This document shows, in pieces, positions 1 to 4,436 of a stretch of 7,018 nt of DNA. The stretch lies in the NCBI GenBank assembly GCA_041396905.1, contig JAWKXQ010000037.1, positions 1 through 7,018 of the forward strand, in the 5' to 3' direction. Source of the stretch: JACXVD01 sp020446665. GTDB lineage: Bacteria > Pseudomonadota > Alphaproteobacteria > Sphingomonadales > Sphingomonadaceae. Made by a program: the position numbers and the translations under genes. Under the pieces are notes generated by a model that was not told the DNA's origin, ran no database searches, and saw only the letters and a list, made by a program, of their open reading frames with translations. Position 1 is the stretch's first letter, and every line of letters starts with the position of its first letter.

Positions 1-71
1 TGTCCTTCGCCAGCTTCCTCAACCTCGCAAGCATCCGCTTATGGCTGAAGTCTTTTGTCAACAAGGCCTAG
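1..71 (+). CDS. C-terminal end of an IS5-like transposase (partial)
   Basis: Only the last 22 codons are in the window, read from position 3 and ending in TAG at 69-71; the rest lies to the left. The residues include LNLASIRLWLKSFVNKA. This resembles the usual C-terminus of IS5-family DDE transposases, where a short hydrophobic helix of the type LASIRIWLR ends the protein. The DDE catalytic residues are not visible, so neither family nor intactness can be confirmed. The right terminal inverted repeat of the insertion sequence should lie within a few tens of bases after the stop, but I cannot place it without the left end. Its position beside small foreign-looking genes and a tRNA fits a mobile or accessory region. 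Confidence 0.5.
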   Translation, partial: SFASFLNLASIRLWLKSFVNKA

Positions 72-367
72 AAGCGGGAGTCGCAGCCGCACATAACTAT
101 CGACACCTTCCGTCACGGAATGATTTCCTTGCCAAAGCTTTTTGGAATTGGCCCTTGTAATTGTTTCTGCCGACCGCCATCTAGTAATTCCGCCGACGCG
201 CTGATTGCGTTGGCGAAGGGCCGAGACGAACAGGCCGCCCGTTGGCCAATCCTTTGAGCGGGCGCGCCAAACCAAACGAACAGGCATCAGCGCCGCCCCC
301 CCTCATCCTCAATAGCCAGTCTGCGCGGCAGTTAGCTGCGCGGGCCTCAAATTAGGGATTAGGTCCT
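72..367. other. Gene-poor stretch after the IS fragment
   Basis: I find no convincing gene here. It should begin with the right end of the insertion sequence whose transposase stops at 71. A small inverted repeat, CCAAA GCTT TTTGG at 132-145, lies inside an outer GCCAA/TTGGC pair (131-135 and 148-152). It could be a weak terminator for the transposase, but there is no clear T-run directly after it. The last part carries the leader of the next gene. A minus-strand reading frame across 39-287 has Arg/Trp-rich composition and no recognisable motif, so I do not call it. The base composition is lower in GC than the core genes to the right. Confidence 0.4.
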
Positions 368-754
368 ATGACTCGTTCTCAAGAATATATCGCACATTTC
401 CCAACTTGCCCCCATTGTGGCGCGTTTGATATCCGCCCCGTTAGTGACGCTCCAATCTGCTTCCAACAAGGCAACGAATCTCCAGTTACTATACCTCGCA
501 GTCAAGCGGCAGCTTATGTCCGCTTTGTGTCGCAAGCCCCGGGCAAAGTGCTCAATCGGCACCTCTATCGAGCGTTAGGGGACAGCGACCAATATAGTCG
601 CGCCCTAGATACCATTTGGGGACGTTATGGCCCCCTGATCCAGAGCCAGCATTTCCCAAAGAAGACCGGGCCGGGTGTATTTGCAGGCTACTCCATTGGG
701 GATGGCTATCACGTTTGGGGGCCTGAGGAAGAGGACGGCAGCGATGGCGCGTGA
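368..754 (+). CDS. Small winged-helix (OmpR/PhoB-type DNA-binding domain) protein with a Cys-containing N-terminus
   Basis: This encodes 128 residues and I do not recognise a named family. Residues about 45-118 can be laid on the OmpR C-terminal DNA-binding fold. QAAAYVRFVSQAPGKVLNRH matches the usual stretch ending 'PG.v.sr..L'. YSRALDTIWGRYGPLI (76-91) fits the recognition helix. YSIGDGYHVWG (108-118) fits the wing, which in OmpR proteins reads like TVRGVGY. There is no receiver domain. The N-terminus has CPHC (14-17) and another Cys at 31, possibly half of a zinc ribbon. The start has only a short AGG at 361-363, four bases before the ATG. The 3' end overlaps the next gene by 11 nt, so the two are probably translated together. 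Many codons are AT-ending, unlike the core genes to the right, which suggests transfer. A DNA-binding role is inferred from the fold pattern. Confidence 0.6.
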   Translation: MTRSQEYIAHFPTCPHCGAFDIRPVSDAPICFQQGNESPVTIPRSQAAAYVRFVSQAPGKVLNRHLYRALGDSDQYSRALDTIWGRYGPLIQSQHFPKKTGPGVFAGYSIGDGYHVWGPEEEDGSDGA

Positions 755-1091
755 ACCCCTCCCCAAACAGCCTCGCCAAAATCCAGCGGAAGTTTCCGAG
801 GACCCACATAGCGATAAGGAAGCATCCGCCAGTCCCCCCTTACGGGTCATAAGTGGGCCACCCCCCTCTTTCTTTCAGAGGGAGGCTCCAGCGATAGAAT
901 CCTTGCTAACCACAGAGGAGGCGGCTGCCTGCCTTGGCACGACCAAGCGGACTCTTGAGGCGTGGCGCTATGCGGGGGGCGGCCCGGTCTTTGTGAAGCT
1001 GGGAGGGAGACTGGTTCGCTACCGCCCCCGCGATCTGGAGAACTTTGTGGCTGCTGGAGAGCGGTTGAACACGGGCGGTGCGGCCCCCTGA
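744..1091 (+). CDS. Helix-turn-helix protein, excisionase/AlpA-like (HTH_17 type)
   Basis: This encodes 115 residues. Residues about 54-104 form a typical MerR-like/excisionase helix-turn-helix: LLTTEEAAACLGTTKRTLEAW, then GGGPVFVKLGGRLVRYRPRDLENFV. In this family the first part is the DNA-reading helix pair; the 'PxfvklGgrlvRYr..dLe.fv' part is the wing and closing helix. The first 50 residues are rich in Pro, Ser and Glu and look disordered. I chose ATG 744 over the in-frame ATG at 675. ATG 744 has GAGGA at 731-735 at good spacing, and the 675 start would run 80 nt into the preceding gene. The ATG lies inside the end of the winged-helix gene, suggesting coupling. Such proteins act as recombination directionality factors or as small regulators of islands and prophages. 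With a tRNA about 100 bp downstream, an island role is plausible, but no integrase is visible. Confidence 0.75.
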   Translation: MAREPLPKQPRQNPAEVSEDPHSDKEASASPPLRVISGPPPSFFQREAPAIESLLTTEEAAACLGTTKRTLEAWRYAGGGPVFVKLGGRLVRYRPRDLENFVAAGERLNTGGAAP

Positions 1092-1139
1092 GTTGCATCC
1101 TTTAGCGGCCACCTAGTGGCCAGAGGCCAGCAATCCATC

Positions 1140-1186
1140 GCCCCCTGAGAGGCAGAGAAACAGTCAATGCTTTGCTTTTCAGGGGG
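1140..1186. repeat. 8-bp perfect inverted repeat beside the tRNA-Lys 3' end
   Basis: CCCCCTGA at 1141-1148 is mirrored by TCAGGGGG at 1179-1186 with a 30-nt spacer. It lies immediately past the 3' end of the minus-strand tRNA-Lys gene. The same motif occurs directly repeated at 1084-1091, across the stop codon of the HTH gene, and at 631-638. It could be a hairpin in the tRNA trailer or a protein-binding site at an attachment region. There is no T-run to support an intrinsic terminator. Confidence 0.35.
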
Positions 1187-1191
1187 ATAGG

Positions 1192-1267
1192 TGGTGAGCC
1201 CTGCTGGGTTCGAACCAGCGACCTACTGATTAAAAGTCAGTTGCTCTACCGACTGAGCTAAGGGCCC
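1192..1267 (-). tRNA. tRNA-Lys (anticodon UUU)
   Basis: On the minus strand a complete 76-nt cloverleaf can be drawn. The acceptor stem GGGCCCT/AGGGCTC has one G-U pair. The D stem is GCTC/GAGC, the anticodon stem ACTGA/TCAGT with loop CTTTTAA, and the T stem GCTGG/CCAGC with loop TTCGAAC. The discriminator base is A, and CCA is encoded at 1194-1192. The loop gives anticodon TTT, which reads lysine codons. The gene starts only 13 nt after the folK stop on the same strand, so it may be cotranscribed with folK. Its 3' half faces the foreign-looking block at 1-1190, the orientation expected when an island has integrated into a tRNA gene. Confidence 0.97.
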
Positions 1268-1280
1268 GACCACCGGGCGC

Positions 1281-1778
1281 TCACCTAGGGGCGGGTTTCG
1301 GCTTGGTCAAGCGTGCGTGTAACTGTTTGATGGTGAAACCTGTCACCGGATCGCGCCAGCCGGGGGCTATCGCTGCCGCCGGGCCAAGGACGAAGTCCCG
1401 CTCGCGATAGGAGGGGTGCGGTATTTGCAGGTCTTTTTGCGATACAATCCCGCCGCTCCAAAGCACGATATCGAGGTCCAGCGTGCGCGCGCGCCAGCGT
1501 TGTCCGCGCCGTTCACGCCCCAGCACCTGCTCCAGGCACAGAACCGATTCGAGCAGGTCGTCTGGCTCCCGGATGGTCGAGATAAGCACAGCTGCATTGG
1601 CGAAGCGCCGCTGGGACGAGCCTATCGGATCGCTGGTGATGATCGGTGATTGCGCCAGCACGGAACCGACCGTGGGAGACATCAGGTCGATCGCCACCTG
1701 CAGCACGTCCCTTGGGCGGCCAAAGACCGGGTGACGCTGGTTGGAGCCAAGCGCAATCAGATAGCGATGCGTCGCCAC
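1281..1778 (-). CDS. folK: 2-amino-4-hydroxy-6-hydroxymethyldihydropteridine diphosphokinase (HPPK)
   Basis: HPPK transfers pyrophosphate from ATP to 6-hydroxymethyl-7,8-dihydropterin in the folate pathway, in the cytoplasm. The protein has 165 residues, normal for the family. Visible marks are the N-terminal strand and turn YLIALGSN (6-13), the signature RWRARTLDLDIVLW (94-107) with the two magnesium-binding aspartates D101 and D103, and IPHPSYRERDFVLGPAAAIAP (119-139), of which PHP...R.FVL is the usual core. I chose GTG at 1778: the family N-terminus starts only a few residues later, and upstream in-frame codons would overlap the aguB coding region. The start is 5 nt past the aguB stop, so translation is probably coupled. 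GAGGA at 1795-1791 is a rather distant ribosome site. Folate neighbours such as folP or folB are not in the window. Confidence 0.96.
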   Translation of the reverse strand: MATHRYLIALGSNQRHPVFGRPRDVLQVAIDLMSPTVGSVLAQSPIITSDPIGSSQRRFANAAVLISTIREPDDLLESVLCLEQVLGRERRGQRWRARTLDLDIVLWSGGIVSQKDLQIPHPSYRERDFVLGPAAAIAPGWRDPVTGFTIKQLHARLTKPKPAPR

Positions 1779-1783
1779 CCCGC

Positions 1784-2647
1784 TCAGATATCCTCGCAAA
1801 TGCGGCCGTATAGCTGTGGGCGGCGATCGCGGAAGAAGCCCATGCCCGCACGGTGCGTTGCCGCCTGCGCGAGATCGAGCGTGGCCACCAGCACGCCGCA
1901 TTCTTCCTCGCCGAATTCGCAGATCTTGTCGCCCCATTCATTGGTGATGAAGCTGTGGCCGTAAAAGGCCTGCTCGCTGCCCGCCTCGCGTTCCTGCCCG
2001 ATGCGATTGGCGGCGATCACCGGCATGCAATTGGACACGGCATGGCCCTGCATCGCGCGCTGCCACATGCGGCTGGTGTCGAGATCGGCATCATAGGGTT
2101 CAGACCCGATGGCGGTGGGATAGAACAGCAGCTCTGCCCCCATCAGCGCCATCACCCGCGCGCATTCGGGATACCACTGGTCCCAGCAGATCCCCACGCC
2201 GATGCGCGTGCCCATTACATCCCACACTTTGAAACCGTCATTGCCGGGGCGGAAATAGTATTTTTCCTCGTAACCCGGCCCGTCGGGGATGTGGCTCTTG
2301 CGATAGGTGCCCAGCACTTCGCCCGAGGCGTCGATCATCGCCAGCGTGTTGTAGTAATGATGCCCGTCGCGTTCGAAGAAACTGGTAGGGATCGCCACGC
2401 CCAGCTTCTTCGCCAGCTTCGCCATGGCGCGGACAGAGGGATGCTCCATGGTCGGGCGCGCCAGCGCGAACAGAGCCTCATCCTCCAGCTTGCAGAAATA
2501 GGGGCCGGAAAACAGCTCTGGCGGGAGGATGATCTGCGCCCCGCACGCGGCGGCTTCTTCCACCAGCGCGGTGACGGCGGCGATATTTTCCTGCTCGTCC
2601 AGCGAGCCGAGGGCAAGTTGCAGGGCGGCGACAGTAATTTCTCTCAT
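1784..2647 (-). CDS. aguB: N-carbamoylputrescine amidase (nitrilase superfamily)
   Basis: AguB hydrolyses N-carbamoylputrescine to putrescine, CO2 and ammonia, the last step of the agmatine route to polyamines. The protein has 287 residues, usual for the family. The nitrilase catalytic triad is visible: Glu44 in LPPELF, Lys117 in YRKSHIPDGPGYEEKYYF (115-132) and Cys154 in GICWDQWYPE. The long 'KSHIPDGPGY.EKYYF' stretch and the 'CWDQWYPE' context are characteristic of N-carbamoylputrescine amidases rather than other nitrilases. The start ATG has AAAGGG about six bases upstream. The gene begins 16 nt after the preceding methyltransferase-like gene stops and ends 5 nt before folK. The usual partner, agmatine deiminase (aguA), is not in the window, so the route must be completed elsewhere. 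Confidence 0.94.
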   Translation of the reverse strand: MREITVAALQLALGSLDEQENIAAVTALVEEAAACGAQIILPPELFSGPYFCKLEDEALFALARPTMEHPSVRAMAKLAKKLGVAIPTSFFERDGHHYYNTLAMIDASGEVLGTYRKSHIPDGPGYEEKYYFRPGNDGFKVWDVMGTRIGVGICWDQWYPECARVMALMGAELLFYPTAIGSEPYDADLDTSRMWQRAMQGHAVSNCMPVIAANRIGQEREAGSEQAFYGHSFITNEWGDKICEFGEEECGVLVATLDLAQAATHRAGMGFFRDRRPQLYGRICEDI

Positions 2648-2663
2648 GCGCCGCCCTTTATCC

Positions 2664-3524
2664 TTATGGGCGCTTCTTGAACAGCAGCGTCATGCGGTCG
2701 CTTTCGCCCACTTTCTTCAGCTCTTCGCTCTTGCCACCCCATACGGGCGGCAATTCCCACACGCCGCGCGGATGGTCAGCGCTATCGGCAGGGTTGGCGT
2801 TGATCTCGCTGCGGCCCATGAATTCGAACCCGTTGGCTTCCATCATCGCGATCACATCAGCTTCGCGGACATAGCCCTTTGTGCCGTCAGCATAGGCATA
2901 GGGCGCATCCATTTTCGCCCGGTGCTGGACGATGCCGATCATGCCATCATCCTTCAGCAGGCTGCGCATGGCCTTGATCTCTGCCAGCGCGCTGTTGGTG
3001 CGGAACAAATGGTGGAAAATGCGCACTACGATGATGCGGTCATAAGTGCCAAGTTCCTCTTCCGGCAGAGCATCGGTGGTGAAGCCCTTGATCCGGTCTG
3101 CTGACATACCGCTCCAGCCTGAGACCTTTTCCGGGAACGCAGCAGCGTCTGCGCGCATCTGTGCCTGCCGCTCTGGATCGCTGGTGGCGAAGGAGGGGTG
3201 GCGATAGAGGCCCACCAATTCGCCCTTCTCGCTCAGATAGCTGGCCAGCATGCGGGTGTACCAGCCGCCACCGGGGGCCAGCTCGCCCACTTTCATATCC
3301 GGCGCGACCTGAAAGAAGGCCAGCGTTTCAACCGGATGCCGATATTGGTCGCGCGCCTTGTCTTCTGCGCGGCTTTCATGCTGGGCGGCCATCATCAGCC
3401 CGTGATGCAGCGGTCCATGCAGCGAATGGTCCATCTTGCCATGCTCATGCTGGTCCGCCAGCGCAGGTGCCCCGGCCAGCAAGGTGGCGCAAGCAGCGGC
3501 GGCGAGTACGAATTTGGCTTTCAT
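2664..3524 (-). CDS. Exported SAM-dependent methyltransferase-like protein with His-rich N-terminus
   Basis: This encodes 286 residues. A Sec signal peptide is clear: MKAKF, a hydrophobic Ala/Leu core, and a likely cleavage after PALA at residue 23. Next comes a His-rich segment with six His in residues 26-41, then a class I methyltransferase-like fold. Motif I is VGELAPGGGWYTRML (79-93), the second strand ends at LVGLYRHP, YDRIIVVRIFHHLF (161-174) fits motif IV, and LLKDDGMIGIVQHR (189-202) fits the following strand. It resembles the 'predicted methyltransferase' group COG4798, whose members often carry signal peptides. Substrate and activity are unknown, and a SAM enzyme in the periplasm would be puzzling. 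I chose ATG 3524 rather than an upstream in-frame start (3641) because it begins the signal peptide and has GAGAGGA just upstream. It heads the cluster with aguB and folK. Confidence 0.85.
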   Translation of the reverse strand: MKAKFVLAAAACATLLAGAPALADQHEHGKMDHSLHGPLHHGLMMAAQHESRAEDKARDQYRHPVETLAFFQVAPDMKVGELAPGGGWYTRMLASYLSEKGELVGLYRHPSFATSDPERQAQMRADAAAFPEKVSGWSGMSADRIKGFTTDALPEEELGTYDRIIVVRIFHHLFRTNSALAEIKAMRSLLKDDGMIGIVQHRAKMDAPYAYADGTKGYVREADVIAMMEANGFEFMGRSEINANPADSADHPRGVWELPPVWGGKSEELKKVGESDRMTLLFKKRP

Positions 3525-3619
3525 CAATCCTGTCCTCTCAAATGAGATACTCCGCCACCAACGCATGATGGCAAATGCGGTTTCCGTTCCTATCTTCACA
3601 ATGAAGAATGGAGACGATG
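3525..3619. promoter_or_regulatory. Divergent promoter region between the methyltransferase-like gene and msrA
   Basis: These 95 bases separate two genes transcribed away from each other, so both should have promoters here. For the minus strand, TTGCCA (3574-3569) and GTATCT (3550-3545), 18 bases apart, make a plausible -35/-10 pair about 20 bases before the start codon. An inverted repeat TCTCA-AA-TGAGA at 3536-3547 overlaps the end of the proposed -10 and could be an operator or a leader hairpin. For msrA the -10 candidate TATCTT (3591-3596) has no good -35. The ribosome site GGAG at 3610-3613 supports the msrA start at 3620. Pattern reading only. Confidence 0.45.
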
Positions 3620-4159
3620 ATGAGCGAGAACAAGCAGGCAATCGTGGCCGGAGGGTGTTTCTGGTGCACAGAGGCCGTATTTCGCCAGCTGGCAGGCGTG
3701 AGCGAGGTGGAAAGCGGCTATATCGGCGGCAGCGTCGATAATCCGACCTACAAGCAAGTGTGCAGCGGCACGACCGGCCATGCCGAAGCGATCCGCATTA
3801 GCTTTGACCCGGAAGTGCTGACACTGGCCGATCTGCTCGACGTGTTCATGGCCACGCATGACCCGACCCAGCTCAACCGGCAGGGCAATGATGTGGGCAC
3901 GCAATATCGCAGCGCGATCTTCCTCAATGACGATCTGTCTCAGGATGATGCCGAGGCCGCGATTGCGCGCTGGAATGCAGACCATTCAGGCCAGGCCGCC
4001 GTCACCACAGTGGAAGGCCCCGCGATCTGGTATCCGGCCGAGGATTACCATCAGGAATATTGGGAAGGCGAAGGCCAGCGCAACCCCTATTGCATGGCCG
4101 TGATCCCGCCCAAGCTGGAGAAGCTACGGCGCGGCTTTCAGGAAAAGCTGAAGGGCTAG
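3620..4159 (+). CDS. msrA: Peptide-methionine (S)-S-oxide reductase MsrA
   Basis: MsrA reduces the S-epimer of methionine sulfoxide in proteins and free methionine, repairing oxidative damage; no signal peptide is present, so it acts in the cytoplasm. The protein has 179 residues. The catalytic motif GCFWC has its active cysteine at residue 13. Residues E56 (TGHAE), D91 and Y96 (DVGTQYRS) match the known E. coli active-site set in spacing. YHQEYW (143-148) and NPYC (155-158) follow, the last giving a likely resolving or recycling cysteine. In-frame ATGs occur at 3608, 3617 and 3620. I prefer 3620 because GGAG at 3610-3613 is six bases before it, but 3617 is possible. The stop codon TAG is part of the CTAG that marks the left end of an inverted-repeat element. 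Confidence 0.96.
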   Translation: MSENKQAIVAGGCFWCTEAVFRQLAGVSEVESGYIGGSVDNPTYKQVCSGTTGHAEAIRISFDPEVLTLADLLDVFMATHDPTQLNRQGNDVGTQYRSAIFLNDDLSQDDAEAAIARWNADHSGQAAVTTVEGPAIWYPAEDYHQEYWEGEGQRNPYCMAVIPPKLEKLRRGFQEKLKG

Positions 4160-4350
4160 GCCGCGTGGACAAATTCGCCGTGGATCACGGTTCGAGTCCA
4201 AATCTGTCCTGACAAGGCGCGTGCGCGCAGGAAGTGCATCGCACTTTCAAGCGTGCGCAACGCTGGCAGGGCGGATTTGGGCCGAACCCCTGCGGGGCCA
4301 GCCGATAAACCGCCATTTCGGCGTCGCTCGTCCTTGAATATGCCAAGCAT
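4156..4350 (-). CDS. Possible 64-residue reading frame inside the inverted-repeat element
   Basis: A minus-strand frame runs from ATG 4350 to a TAG within the left CTAG. AGGA lies close upstream of the ATG (GCAGGACATG). The product is basic and Ala/Arg/Leu-rich with no motif I recognise; its last residues (GEFVHAA) are encoded by the left inverted-repeat arm. The frame covers most of the element, but the hairpins it crosses and its position inside a non-coding-looking repeat make it likely that it is simply open by chance. I list it because short open frames in repeat elements are often annotated as hypothetical proteins. Conservation of the frame across other copies would decide. Confidence 0.2.
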   Translation of the reverse strand: MLGIFKDERRRNGGLSAGPAGVRPKSALPALRTLESAMHFLRARALSGQIWTRTVIHGEFVHAA

Positions 4351-4426
4351 GTCCTGCGTCCTCGCTCCTTGAACTGGCGGCTTCTCGACTGGCCGTGACC
4401 ACGGCGAATTTGTCCACGCGGCCTAG
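4156..4426. mobile_element. MITE-like element with 34/35-bp terminal inverted repeats
   Basis: The left arm (4156-4190) and right arm (4393-4426) are inverted copies that match throughout except for one extra base in the left arm. They share CTAGGCCGCGTGGAC and then AAATTCGCCGTGG. CTAG stands at both outer edges and may be a 4-bp target duplication; because CTAG is its own complement it could equally be part of the repeat. The interior (about 200 nt) has short hairpins: AAGTGC-ATC-GCACTT at 4232-4246 and CCCC-TGC-GGGG at 4287-4297. The element starts at the msrA stop codon and ends about 10 bp before the stop of the convergent amidohydrolase gene. There is no transposase inside, so this would be a non-autonomous element; an IS5-type helper is conceivable because some IS5 members prefer YTAR/CTAG targets. 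It could also serve as a two-way terminator. Confidence 0.7.
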
Positions 4427-4436
4427 GGCCTGATCC

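Noticed and set aside
39..287. Minus-strand open frame of 82 codons at the left edge
   Set aside because: It overlaps the transposase tail, has no recognisable motif, and its Arg/Trp-rich composition is typical of a chance frame.
675..743. Upstream ATG for the HTH_17 gene
   Set aside because: It would overlap the preceding gene by 80 nt and lacks a good ribosome site, while ATG 744 has GAGGA at proper spacing.
1107..1121. Hairpin GGCCAC-CTA-GTGGCC as terminator of the HTH_17 gene
   Set aside because: The stem is perfect but only six pairs long and is not followed by T residues; it could be a weak structure or chance.
1281..1937. Longer version of folK starting at 1937
   Set aside because: The extra 53 residues are encoded within the aguB coding region in another frame and are unlike HPPK; GTG 1778 fits the family N-terminus.
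1853..2680. Long plus-strand open frame (275 codons)
   Set aside because: It is antisense to aguB, whose catalytic triad and family motifs are complete; the antisense translation is His/Arg/Ala-rich with no domain.
4189..4207. GGTTCGAGTCC, resembling a tRNA T-arm
   Set aside because: Only two stem pairs form around the TTCGAGT loop and no D or anticodon arm can be drawn in the flanking sequence; it lies inside the inverted-repeat element.
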